Positions 18,987 to 28,467 of a stretch of DNA of 64,000 bases are shown piece by piece; positions within the stretch are counted from its first letter, which is position 1; the number at the start of each line of letters is the position of its first letter. The notes under the pieces are model-generated. The model had not been told where the DNA came from. It was given only the letters and a program-made list of their open reading frames with translations, and did not search any database. A program made the translations under genes and the position numbers. Where the stretch lies: positions 49,917 to 113,916 of the forward strand of contig CAZVOD010000005.1 in NCBI GenBank assembly GCA_964628385.1. Direction: 5' to 3'. This DNA is from JANQPA01 sp964628385. Lineage in GTDB: Bacteria; Bacteroidota; Bacteroidia; Chitinophagales; Saprospiraceae.

Positions 18987-19784
18987 TTATTGAGTTTTTC
19001 CTTTCAGCAATTTTAGTATACGTTTGAGGGTCTTCCTGGCGGCTTTTTTATCTGCCCGCCCTGCATTTTCTGTCAAACTTAATTCCATATAGCCATGCCG
19101 GGCGCCTTCAAAAAGCTCATAAGAATAAGTTTTATCATTTTGATTCATCAGCCGCTCCGTATCCGGCATACTAAAATTAATAGCTCTATCGTGTTCAGCG
19201 TAAAAAGCATAAACTGGGCAGGAAACTTTTTTATAAACACCAATCAATTTAGGAGGTTGACCATATACCACTATAGAAGCCTTCAGCGTATCTGCGCTGG
19301 CCAGTCGAAAAGCCTGATGCCCCCCCCAGCCTATGCCAATAGCAGTAATACTCCCATTGGAACCAGGCAACTGCCTGATAGTATTCGTCAATAGCAGTAA
19401 ATGGCTTAGCACCGTATCCCGATCCAGAAAAGATAGTGACGAAAGGCTTCTCATATTAAGCTTTTGATACGACGAAGCACCCTGATTAGAATGAGTAGGT
19501 AAAAAATCAGGTAATACCACGAGGTAGCCCTTTCTGGCCAATTTGTCGGCTATGTATTTTTCATTCAGGTCCACACCACTTCCATCGTGCAGAAGCAAAA
19601 CGGTTTCAGCCGGGACAGTATCCCTGGGATAAACAACCAAATAAGCCAGACTGGAATCCGTGGTAGTCATCGTATACCATTCTTTTAGCTGACGAGATTT
19701 CTGAAGTTTCTTTTCGTATTTATGCTGGCCAAATAACAGTACCGGAAAAGTAGCAAGAGTACAGATGATTAAGAGCAATTTCAT
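18987..19784 (-). CDS. Dienelactone-hydrolase-like alpha/beta protein lacking the nucleophile
   Basis: The 265-residue protein has a signal peptide and the alpha/beta hydrolase fold of the dienelactone hydrolase family: VLLLHDGSGVD near residue 64, the nucleophile elbow near 150, YAEHD and ARHGYME as the acid and histidine sites. The elbow, normally GxCxGG or GxSxGG, reads GIGWGG; the nucleophile position is Gly (codon GGC). Asp and His are kept. Either the protein is a non-catalytic relative or it uses another residue. It is directly coupled to the thioredoxin-fold gene after it. Confidence 0.7.
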   Translation of the reverse strand: MKLLLIICTLATFPVLLFGQHKYEKKLQKSRQLKEWYTMTTTDSSLAYLVVYPRDTVPAETVLLLHDGSGVDLNEKYIADKLARKGYLVVLPDFLPTHSNQGASSYQKLNMRSLSSLSFLDRDTVLSHLLLLTNTIRQLPGSNGSITAIGIGWGGHQAFRLASADTLKASIVVYGQPPKLIGVYKKVSCPVYAFYAEHDRAINFSMPDTERLMNQNDKTYSYELFEGARHGYMELSLTENAGRADKKAARKTLKRILKLLKGKTQ

Positions 19785-19800
19785 AATGTTGAGCTTTACT

Positions 19801-19962
19801 AGACTTGTTTCGCAGGTATTAAAATAGGTTCAAATTGGTTCTTTTTTTCCCACACTGTACCTTTTATCAGTCGCTTAGCGCTGCTAGGCTCCCTCAAAAA
19901 GCCTTCGTGTGGGAAAAAAATAATTCAATTTTACCACTATTCTACCCCCGCGAAACAAGTCT
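19801..19962. repeat. MITE-like element with 13-bp perfect terminal inverted repeats
   Basis: AGACTTGTTTCGC (19801-19813) and GCGAAACAAGTCT (19950-19962) are perfect inverted ends. They are flanked on both sides by ACT, a possible 3-bp target duplication. Inside, CTTTTTTTCCCACAC pairs with GTGTGGGAAAAAAA, so the whole 162 bases can fold into a long hairpin. The right end also overlaps the rluA-like stop codon (CTA, 19961-19963). Related copies or ends occur at 9235, 16015, 28378, 31666, 50535 and 63866. No coding capacity. Confidence 0.75.
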
Positions 19963-20854
19963 ACTGATTAAGTCGTTCCCACATTCGTTGTTCCCTTTGT
20001 AAAGTTAGCTCAAATTTGGGAGGAGGAACAATTGAAATATCAATAGATTGCTCAAAAACAGGGTGCTGAAGTACCAGTTGGGTAGCGCATAAAAAAAGCC
20101 CTTTTCCCCTTTTTATCATGCCTTTCTGTCCGTACTGCTTGTCTCCCAGAATAGGAAAGCCCAGTCCGGACATGTGTATGCGAAGCTGATGGGTGCGGCC
20201 GGTAACTGGCTGAAGCTCTATTAAGGTAATGAATTTGTTTCGGATGGAGCGTGCATTTTTTAATGGGAAAAAAAGTGTACGCGCCGGTTTATCTTCTATC
20301 TTTTTTTCAATAATACCTTTTTGTTCAAGGCGTCCAATTACCAATGCCTGGTATTTCTTTTGAATAGTTTTCTCTTCAAATTGTCGGTGCAGATCTCTTT
20401 GTGCTTTAGCAGTCTTGGCAATGACCAGTAAGCCACAGGTAGGAGCATCGAGGCGATGTACAGGCCTGGGAAGGCGTAGGCCATCTATCTGTTCAGAGGC
20501 GGTAAGGTTATTGAGCAAGGCATTTTGAATGGTCCAGAATTGATTGCCACTCACTGGTATGCCACCGGGCTTGTTGATAACAGCCAAAAACTCATCTTCA
20601 TAAACTGCCTTCAGGTCAAGGTCTAACACTTTGCCGGAAGGCAAGTCCACTTCCACAAAGCATAGCTTTTCGCCACCGTATAGCCAGGTGCCAGTTTGGC
20701 CTACCTGGCCATCCACCAAAATCGCTCCCTTTTTGATAGCCTTTTTAATGCCTTTTCTGGAAGGGATAATGGCCTGAAAAGCTACCGTTGCGTAATCACT
20801 TAGCCTGCTTGGCTTTATACCCTCCGGAACGCTGTGCTCTTTTAAGATATTCAT
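19961..20854 (-). CDS. RluA-family pseudouridine synthase
   Basis: The protein (297 residues from ATG 20854, or 313 from 20902) converts uridine to pseudouridine in rRNA or tRNA. It has a short S4-like N-terminus (SRKGIKKAIKKGAILVDGQ) and the catalytic motif RPVHRLDAPTCGLLV with the active-site Asp. It also has LQPVTGRTHQLRIHMSGLG with the conserved Arg/His pattern and ILGDKQYG. The shorter start is preferred because the extra 16 residues are hydrophobic and not family-like. The target nucleotide cannot be predicted. Its stop codon lies inside the right end of the repeat element at 19801-19962. Confidence 0.88.
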   Translation of the reverse strand: MNILKEHSVPEGIKPSRLSDYATVAFQAIIPSRKGIKKAIKKGAILVDGQVGQTGTWLYGGEKLCFVEVDLPSGKVLDLDLKAVYEDEFLAVINKPGGIPVSGNQFWTIQNALLNNLTASEQIDGLRLPRPVHRLDAPTCGLLVIAKTAKAQRDLHRQFEEKTIQKKYQALVIGRLEQKGIIEKKIEDKPARTLFFPLKNARSIRNKFITLIELQPVTGRTHQLRIHMSGLGFPILGDKQYGQKGMIKRGKGLFLCATQLVLQHPVFEQSIDISIVPPPKFELTLQREQRMWERLNQ

Positions 20855-20936
20855 CCAGCTAATATGCGGAAAAAACAACAGGCGAAAAAGGAAAGTCCTC
20901 ATTCGCCCGTAAGATAAATCTCTTAAAATTTTTAAT

Positions 20937-21203
20937 TTATAGGGGTAAATTCAATTTATCGGCCAAAAACTTGTGGTAAATCCATAGGAGTAATACGGAA
21001 CCGAGAATTGCTATAATTATTCTTCCAATGATGTTGTAGCCAAAAAGCCCTGTAATACCCAGTACACTTGTTAGGGTAAAGCCGAGCCAGGAGCCTATAA
21101 TACCAATAATAATAGAGGAAATCCATCCTCCTTTTTCATCTTGAGGAGTCAGGTATTTGGCTACTGCTCCTGCAACAAAACCGATAATGAGCCATGCAAT
21201 CAT
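20937..21203 (-). CDS. GlsB/YeaQ/YmgE family small membrane protein
   Basis: This 88-residue protein has three hydrophobic helices and the family glycine pattern: IIGFVAGAVAKYLTPQDEKGGW, then IIIGIIGSWLGF and IIGRIIIAILGSVLLLWIY. Members of this transglycosylase-associated family are small inner-membrane proteins linked to general stress; their molecular role is not settled. It precedes the rluA-like gene by 34 bases on the same strand. Confidence 0.85.
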   Translation of the reverse strand: MIAWLIIGFVAGAVAKYLTPQDEKGGWISSIIIGIIGSWLGFTLTSVLGITGLFGYNIIGRIIIAILGSVLLLWIYHKFLADKLNLPL

Positions 21204-21903
21204 AGTGCTAAGTTTTTTGGTTTGAAAATTATATATCTTTCAATGTAAGAAAATTTAGAACAGAAGGCTAAAAAGTAGAGGCTAAAAAAGACTAGGAAGG
21301 TCTGTTACAATGACCAGAGTGTACAATTGACGGATGCAGGCCGGAATGGTTGAACTTCGTAATTACACCTCGAACGCAAAGTTGTGAAATTTTGTGGCTC
21401 GTCAGAAAATGGGTTTTGTGGAGATAAAAAAATCTATATAAAGAAGTTTTTTTAAATATCAATTTTTTTTATCTTGATATAGGAGCTAGAAGTTGTTTTG
21501 AAAATATATGATAAGAGAAAGCCCCAAGAGGTTGTATATGAGTAAAAAAGTAAATGGGCTGATAATTTTGCAACTTGGTAGACTATCTACACTATGTATC
21601 TAAAAACAGGCCGCGTTCTTTTCACTACTCGGGTCATACATGTTTTCCCCCTTTTATTGTAAGACTTATGGCAAAACTAATTATCTGCAATCTCCAGGTT
21701 TAGAAGTGGAATATTCAACACGCTACCAGTAATTCCCTTAGCCCACTTTTCACAGTGGAGTGGCTGCATAGCTAGTTAATCTCAATTTGAAGATCGATTA
21801 AGGAAGTATAAAGAAGTAGACCACCTATTTCGGGGCTTTTGTCTATACGAAAGCAAAATCGCAATTGAATTTAACACAATAAATCATCTTAAACCAGAAA
21901 ATC
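21204..21903. other. 700-base stretch without a recognisable gene
   Basis: The stretch is AT-rich, and I saw no open frame with a convincing protein and no tRNA-like fold. A small inverted repeat TATCAA...TTGATA (21457-21479) brackets a T run. The end of the stretch is the A-rich leader of the broken T9SS gene starting at 21904. Confidence 0.5.
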
Positions 21904-24900
21904 ATGAATTTCCAATTTTTACTCAAGCATTTTCTAAGTACAGCCCTGCTCATTTTTTTATTCCACACCTTGAAAGCACAGTCGGTAGAGCCGCTGATAA
22001 GCATTCAGGGGACCTTAAAAGATAACACCGGTGCATCTGTGGAAAATGGTGACTATAAAGTAACGTTCAAATTATACGATTCCGAAACCGGAGGAGAAGC
22101 ACTCTGGACTGAGGTTATTGAAGATCTTCCTGTTATTGGTGGGATATACAGCCATAATCTCGGCTCTGTAACAGCGTTTGATGATTTTTCTATTTTCGGT
22201 CAAAACTTGTATTTAGGAGTTACGGTAGGTGTGGCCAGGAATTAGTACCCCGTACCGCCTTAACCTACGCACCCTATGCGTTGTCAGTTCGCGCTGCACA
22301 AGAAGCTTTAAAAATAGCAGCGAATCGTCCTTAGTAGCTTTACCCGAATTTGGACTTCCACCCTCAAGTACGCTGGAGCTATGGTTTAATTCTGCGGGTC
22401 CTGACGGCAATCAAACGGTTATTGAAAAGTTCTTTTTCAATACCGAAACGGAAGAAAATGAAAGTTTTGAACTTATACTTAGGCCGGATGGGGCGGATAA
22501 TGAGATTGTTTTTTACTTAGCAGGAGAAGAGACTAGTCTGGGGAATCTAGGTATGAGATACCAGCATCTGGCTTTTACCATTGATAGTATTAATCAACAG
22601 ATCCAGGCTTACAAAAATGGCGAACCCCTGAATGTGAGCATAAATCTTCCCGCGGGTGTAAGCTGGAAGGAGTTCGAGTTTCCGGGGTGGACACTGGGGG
22701 CAGGCAGAACATTGGCCTTAGACCCAGATAACCAGACAAGAAATCATTTTGGTGGGTTAATTGCAGAATTGGCTGTGTATAGTAATATTTTAGAGCAAGA
22801 TCAAATAGAAAAGCATTTCAATGAGGCACGTGATCCACAAGAAGAGGGGTTGTATGTGTATTTCAACTTTAATGAAGGTAGCGGCAATCGCCTGAATAAT
22901 TCAGGCTCAGAGCCACTTGGAAGAGGAGAAGCTATTAATACAGAGTGGTCTAACTTTGCACCTAATCAAATGACCACCCCACATGAGTTTGTGCCGGCAC
23001 AACGCCAGGTGACGCTCAACCCCAGTGTTACCTCTGTTGATCAGGTGGACTTTTCAGATATTTCTACCATACCGATTTCAGGTTTTGTGAGATATGCTGG
23101 TACAGATTGTTTTGCACCTAATGTAGAAATACTGGTTAATGGAGAGACCTATACGCCAGCTATTTTCACTGATTCTACCGGACGATTCAGCATGGACTTT
23201 GATCCTGGGGCCACGGTTGTATTATCACCCAGGTTTGAAGATCATCGGTTTTTACCGGCTTCTTTAGAGTTCGTGAATTTGGCTAATCCTATAAATGGTG
23301 TTTTATTCAGTGACCAAACTAAGCGCACTATTTCCGGGCAGGTGGCCGGAGGCTTATGTCGCAAGTCAATCATAGACGAAGCGGCAGAAGGAGTGGCCAA
23401 AGTGAAAATCAGCTCTCCTGATAGATGTTATGAAAGGGAAATCACACTTACTAGTTACGATGGCTTTTACAAATTTGAGAATGTTCCACCGTTGGAACAA
23501 ATTACGGTAGCGATTACAGAGCATTCTGATCCTGATATTGCTGCCTTTTTTCAGACCGAGGGAGGAGCAACCGTTAATCTTTCAAAGAAAGATACGGTCA
23601 TTGATTTTATTTATTTTGCAGAACCGCAGGTGGCTATAAAAGATTTGGAAACGGTATCAGCGAGCTGTGACCTTATTGTTTTAGAACAAGGGGCAACGGA
23701 AAAAATAACTTTAGAGCTTTTCGAAGAATATGTACCAATACCCGATATAGACGATGGGATTTGTAAATTAGATACTGGCTCTTTCAGGATTATTAATGGT
23801 TTTGCAGATGAAGCTATTGATACTATATTGAGTGGAGAGCAGCTGGAATATGCTTTCAAAGTTGGTACTCCTAATCCTTCACCACCCTATTTAAAAACAC
23901 TTCAAGTTATTGGTACTTCTCTTGCGGGGCAAGAAGGTAGTGCTTCAGAACAGGCTATCATTACAGGTATTTTAAATAAAACACCAACTTTTACTACACA
24001 GTTACCTGAGACTCCATGGTTGGTTCTTCGAGATCCACCAGGCGACGCCAGCTACACCTATTGGGAGGCAAATAATAGTGTTTGTAAGTTAACCAAATTT
24101 TCTTTTGAGGGTTCCGCAGGCCTGGGCGGCGGCTTTGATACAGATGTAGGGCCAGATGTAACAATAATAGCAGCTCCCCTGGGCGTTGGTATAGAGACGC
24201 CAACCGAATCTGATGCTGGCCTGGAAGGCTCTTTAATGGTGAGTACTAAAGTAGTAGCAGAAAATACCATAGAAACTTGTATGACAACTACCGAAAAGAT
24301 TTCCACCAGCTCAAATGATAAATTTGTGGGAAAGGATGGTAATGTTTATGTCGGTGCTGGTATTAATATTCAGGTCGGGTTGGCAGATAAGGTATCTTTT
24401 GATTTTGACAGCTGCCGGGCTATTGTTAACGAGACTACAATGGTAGAGCCACTCACCCCTACTACCTTGAAGGAGAGTTTAAAGAACAAGCCGGAAGCGG
24501 AGCAGTCGAGCTGCCATTTACCGAAAACTTATCATTAAGAGGTATTGTGGAGACCAACGGAGAGCTGAATGAAGAAATTCCGGTTAAGAGTGGATGGAAT
24601 TGGATTTCTTTTAATTTGGACTTTGCAAACCCTAATTTAAATGAGATACCTCTAGAAGGAATAAATCAGAATGACCTACTTAGATCTCAAAATAGTTTCG
24701 CTACTTATAGAGGGTCAAGATGGTTAGGAAACCTCAGGGTTCTTGATGTTAAGGAAATGTATTTATTTAAATCCAATCAGGTCGATACCCTGAATATCAG
24801 AGGTCGCTTTTTGGATCCGAGCACCCCGGTCAGTTTATCTGAAGGATGGAATTGGATTGGTTATTTACCTAACTTTTCATTACCCGTTGAAGAGGCCTTG

Positions 24901-25753
24901 CAGTCTCTCCGTCCTGGCGATCAGGATATCCTTAAAAGTCAAACGGGTTTTGCAATCTACGAGGGAGATATCGGAAGGTGGATCGGAAGTTTGAAGGTGA
25001 TGAAGCCCTTGAATGGTTATCAACTATATACCAGTCAGGATACTCCATTGGACCTGATATATCCAGACCATCCGCTCGGACTGCCTAAATTAGGTGGTTC
25101 AGATACAACTGAAACATCTGGATATTGGACGGTCAATCCTGGCGAGTACGAATTTAGTATGACCATGATAGCTATGATTGCTTTGGATGGAGAAAATATT
25201 ACTAACGAAAATATGGAGCTGGGAGCCTTTCTGGGGGAGGAAGTTAGAGGAAGTGCCAGAGCAATACCGATTCCTGAATTAGATAGCTATTTGTTCTTTT
25301 TGACTTGCTATTCTAATACATTAGGCGAGTGGATTGACTTTAAACTGTACGATTCCAAAACAGAAGAAGTCATTAAACTGCAGGAACAACAGTTTTTTGC
25401 CAGTAACCTGCACAGCGGAGACATAGATAATCCGGTTCCATTTTCTTTTATAACTACCAGTACTGAAGAGCGTGGCTTGGAAAGCGATCTGAACTTCAAG
25501 GTTAACCCGAATCCATTCCGGGATGTAACAATGTTTCAGTTCAGCTTACCGTATGCTCAGGCATTTACTATCAGTATAATGGACTTAAATGGAAGAGAAA
25601 TTGATCGTATCAAAAGCCGCGGCCAGAGTGGGCTGAATACCATGACCTGGAATTCAGGTCAATGGCGGAAATCGTTTGGATGCAGGGATTTATTTCGTTC
25701 GTCTACAAACAGATGTCGGAAGCTTAATCAAAAAGGTTGTAATAGCTAAATAA
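21904..25753 (+). pseudogene. Large T9SS-secreted LamG protein broken by at least four frameshifts
   Basis: The pieces read as one protein of about 1,280 residues in changing frames. First come a signal peptide and the common N-terminal module (ISIQGTLKDNTG, frame 1) to about 22238. ELVPRTALTYAPYALSVRAA follows in frame 3 to about 22330. Frame 2 then runs to about 24468 with a LamG domain (22330-22960) and carboxypeptidase-regulatory-like repeats. Frame 1 (24469-25680) carries two GWNWI repeats and the start of the T9SS sorting domain (VNPNPFRD). Finally frame 2 (25682-25753) supplies the expected tail GIYFVRLQTDVGSLIKKVVI. Sequencing error in some joints cannot be excluded, but four shifts in one gene favour real decay. 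Confidence 0.8.
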
Positions 25754-25762
25754 GCAAGTCTA
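25754..25762 (+). repeat. GCAAGTCTA end of the dispersed repeat family
   Basis: A short core of the AACAAGTCTA family begins immediately after the stop codon of the frameshifted T9SS gene (TAA 25751-25753). No partner arm is clear. Confidence 0.4.
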
Positions 25763-25776
25763 TTACCCATACGCTG

Positions 25777-25815
25777 AAAAGGTGTCTCTAATACGACTAG
25801 AGGCACCTTTTCTTT
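25777..25815. terminator. Strong hairpin terminator between convergent genes
   Basis: AAAAGGTGTCTCTA (25777-25790) and TAGAGGCACCTTTT (25798-25811) pair at 13 of 14 positions around a 7-base loop. A T-rich tail follows on the plus strand and an A run precedes on the left, so it can work in both directions between the T9SS gene and the convergent FG-GAP gene. Another family core, ACAAGTCTA, follows at 25821-25829. Confidence 0.85.
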
Positions 25816-25845
25816 ATAAGACAAGTCTATTTTTATCACAGCTGC

Positions 25846-27024
25846 CTATTCCAGGCCGAGATACAACTGATCTTTTCCCATAAAACAACCAATGTAGATA
25901 TCCAAAAAGCCATCAGCATTCAAATCGGCGGTATGTAAGCTGATCCCTATCCTGAATTTCATGGCGGGAAGTAGGGTGCTTGTCTGATCTGTAAATTTAC
26001 CCTGGCCATCATTGATGTAGAGAGAGTAGTTCTTGCCTTCCGGACCACTACCAACAGTCAGGATATCTGCAAAACCGTCTCTGTTGTAATCCACTATATT
26101 GGCATCCAGAGTAGGAAAAGGATTGGCAGGAAGGGCCGTAGCTGTAATATCCCTGAAAAACCCCTTGCCATCATTGACTAGCAGCCGATCTTGTGGGTCT
26201 ACACCTGGACGCCAAGATACATTGCAATAAAAAAGGTCAGGGTAGCCGTCGTCATTGATATCCCCTACTGCGACTTTTCGAGTCTCTACCGCTGTACCAA
26301 AATTGGGGAGCCTATCGTTGGCTGCCAAAAAGCGATTGGAATCAAAAATATAAATATTATTTCCCCCTCGTTCTATCCCTTCTACCAGATCCAGATCACC
26401 GTCCAGGTCAATATCTATCAGCTTAAGATCCTGAGTCGCATCGTCGTTGTCAGGGAAATAACTACTGGTAGCTTCAGAGAAATACTTGTTTTTTTGATTG
26501 ATAAAAACCTGATTTTGCCCATTGTTACCAATAATTACGTCCGGATAATCATCACCGTTAAGGTCGGTTACTGCCAGAGCATTAGCAACAGAAGCTGGAA
26601 ACCTGTATGTTGACAATTCAAAGGTCGCATTCCCCCTGTTAAAAAATAGCTCGTGCCCCGGACTGTCTTCCGAAACAAAGAGAACATCAAGGAAGCCATC
26701 CTGGTCAAAATCAGCAATGGCAATGTCTTCACTATCCTGGCCGGAAAATTGCTTATAGCCCACGCCATTAAAGCGATTATAATTGTTAGCAGAATATGCT
26801 AAGTTGCCCAGATTCGATATGTAGAGGTTTCGTACAAACTCTGATGCGAGAATCAGGTCCAGATCCCCATCGCCATCCATATCGGCTGATTCCACATCCA
26901 TAGTATTGTTCGCAGTGGAATCTTCAGCCTGAAAAGCAGTGCGTTCAAAAAGGACGGATTGTGCTTGAAGATACAGCAAACTGTTCAGTAAAAATAGGGT
27001 AATGGCTGTGCCAAAAATTCTCAT
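25846..27024 (-). CDS. Secreted FG-GAP/VCBS repeat protein
   Basis: The 392-residue protein has a signal peptide (1-21) and then about seven FG-GAP/VCBS blades, each with a calcium-binding loop of the form DxDxDGxxD: DMDGDGDLD, DFDQDGFLD, DLNGDDYPD, DIDLDGDLD, DINDDGYPD, DYNRDGFAD and DLNADGFLD. This predicts an integrin-like beta-propeller outside the cell, probably an adhesive or carbohydrate-contacting surface protein. No T9SS tail is obvious at the end. It converges with the broken T9SS gene. Confidence 0.87.
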   Translation of the reverse strand: MRIFGTAITLFLLNSLLYLQAQSVLFERTAFQAEDSTANNTMDVESADMDGDGDLDLILASEFVRNLYISNLGNLAYSANNYNRFNGVGYKQFSGQDSEDIAIADFDQDGFLDVLFVSEDSPGHELFFNRGNATFELSTYRFPASVANALAVTDLNGDDYPDVIIGNNGQNQVFINQKNKYFSEATSSYFPDNDDATQDLKLIDIDLDGDLDLVEGIERGGNNIYIFDSNRFLAANDRLPNFGTAVETRKVAVGDINDDGYPDLFYCNVSWRPGVDPQDRLLVNDGKGFFRDITATALPANPFPTLDANIVDYNRDGFADILTVGSGPEGKNYSLYINDGQGKFTDQTSTLLPAMKFRIGISLHTADLNADGFLDIYIGCFMGKDQLYLGLE

Positions 27025-27113
27025 TAATCCATTGGTTTAGAGTAGTGAAATAGCTTTTATTGTAATTCAAGACAACTAGCTGGCGGTACTGCTGGGTGCG
27101 CAATAGGTCTACT

Positions 27114-27638
27114 TTATCTTCTCTTATCAGATAAATAATGACTGGGCGTCTTACCAAAAGCTCGTTTGAAACTCCTTAAAAAATGAAAGCTATACAAGTA
27201 GGCGGCTCTAGCTATATCATCCAGTTTAATAGGCCGTGTGTAATTATCGTGGATAAAAGCTTTAGCCCTGTATAGTCGCCTGAGTAGCTCCAATTGTGTG
27301 CTGCGCCGGGTGGCCTGTAATTGGCGGATTGCCTTACGGATTTATATCTTCTGCTGAGCAACCGTCAAAGCTAATTTACTGTAAAAAGCCTCATTATTGA
27401 ATTGATTAAGCTGTCCCTGACCAGCGATAGCAGTAAGTAGATTGTGGTTGACCAGCAGGTATTCTCCGGCATTTACAACGAACTCTCTATTTTCGATCTC
27501 ATAGTTTTCAGTTCCTTCCACTACGTATTTTAGTGAAAACCCCGAATGGGAGACTGTACTGGAAAAGTCGTTGAGCCTGGAATGAACCATTTTGTTGATC
27601 GGGTTTTCCTTGTCTTTTAACACACTAAATCCTCTCAT
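27114..27638 (-). pseudogene. AraC-family regulator with in-frame stop and probable internal deletion
   Basis: One frame encodes an N-terminal cupin-like piece (GFSLKYVVEGTENYEI, VNAGEYLLVN) up to a TAA after AQQKI (27342-27344). Reading on in the same frame gives IRKAIRQLQATRRSTQLE and a full AraC helix-turn-helix (LDDIARAAYLYSFHFLRSF, KRAFGKTPSHYL), stopping at 27114. The whole is about 174 codons where relatives have about 270, and the ligand domain jumps from AGEYLLVN to the linker, so a middle segment seems missing. It lies divergently from the nitroreductase gene, which it may once have controlled. Confidence 0.7.
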
Positions 27639-27780
27639 GCCGTTTCAATAATTTTGAGTGAAAATAGTAAGCTATTCTTCTTCTGTGGTTTTTTTTCGAT
27701 AAGTTTTTTTAAAAATCAGATGATTAGAACTGAATGGTACGCTGTCTGTTATCTTTTTGAAATTTATAATATCTACTACC

Positions 27781-28362
27781 ATGAATAAATTCGAAGCCTT
27801 AACACAGGTTATCAAAGAGCGTCGTTCTGTATTCCCGCCCATGTTTTCAGATGTATCGGTCAGGGATGATCAAGTGATGGAATTGTTGGAAAATGCCAAT
27901 TGGGCGCCCAACCACAGAAAAACAGAGCCGTGGCGGTTTCAGGTATTTACCGGAGAAGCTCTGACGCGTTTGGGGCAGTATATGGCCGACTTTTACCGGA
28001 CGCATACACCAGCCGAAAAATTTGTCCAAAAGAAGTATGATAAAATGTTAAGAAATCCGACCCTGGCCAGTCATATAATTGCTATATGCATGAAAAAAGC
28101 GCCGGATGGTATTGTACCGGAATGGGAAGAATTAGCGGCTGTTTCTGCTGCAGTTCAAAACTTGTGGTTAAGCTGTTCTGCTATGGGGCTGGGCGGCTAC
28201 TGGAGTACCCCAAGGGCAGCCGTTGAAGGACGCGAATTCTTTAATCTGGATGAAAACGAAAAATGCTACGGCCTTTTCTACCTGGGTAAGCCCAGACCGG
28301 AGCTGGAATTGCAGGGAATGAGGGGAGATATTAAGGAAAAAGTAGTATGGTACAAGCAGTAA
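27781..28362 (+). CDS. Nitroreductase family FMN protein
   Basis: This 193-residue protein has the nitroreductase fold. It shows the N-terminal RRSVFPPMFSD (FMN phosphate contact by Arg), ANWAPNHRKTEPWRFQVF (the family's APS.TEPWRF motif), and LWLSCSAMGLGGYWSTP. Such enzymes reduce nitro- or quinone compounds with NAD(P)H; the YdjA-like short subgroup fits best. The ATG at 27781 is used rather than an in-frame TTG at 27757. The physiological substrate is unknown. Confidence 0.87.
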   Translation: MNKFEALTQVIKERRSVFPPMFSDVSVRDDQVMELLENANWAPNHRKTEPWRFQVFTGEALTRLGQYMADFYRTHTPAEKFVQKKYDKMLRNPTLASHIIAICMKKAPDGIVPEWEELAAVSAAVQNLWLSCSAMGLGGYWSTPRAAVEGREFFNLDENEKCYGLFYLGKPRPELELQGMRGDIKEKVVWYKQ

Positions 28363-28377
28363 ATACGGTAATCGATT

Positions 28378-28467
28378 TTTGTTTTGCAGGTATCTAATAT
28401 CCATTTACCGCACTATTCTATACCTGCAAAACAAAGCCGCTATGCTGCCCCCTTCGAAACAAGTCTA
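28378..28467. repeat. Hairpin element with CGAAACAAGTCTA end between convergent genes
   Basis: A 16-bp perfect inverted repeat (28378-28393 and 28420-28435, core GTTTTGCAGGTAT/ATACCTGCAAAAC) has a 26-base loop. It is followed by CGAAACAAGTCTA at 28455-28467, whose last three bases are the stop codon of the OmpA gene on the minus strand. The left arm resembles the left end of the element at 19801. It probably also works as a terminator between the nitroreductase and OmpA genes. Confidence 0.7.

Noticed and set aside
21204..21903. Possible RNA gene in the 700-base gap
   Set aside because: No tRNA-type cloverleaf, T-loop sequence or strong conserved fold was visible by eye; only a short inverted repeat was found.
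22238..25690. Programmed ribosomal frameshifting in the T9SS gene
   Set aside because: Four shifts in different directions without shared slippery sites are better explained by decay or sequencing error.
24547..25749. Separate gene starting with GTG at 24547
   Set aside because: The same frame is open and protein-like upstream to 24469, and joins the preceding fragment as one T9SS protein; it is a piece of the pseudogene.
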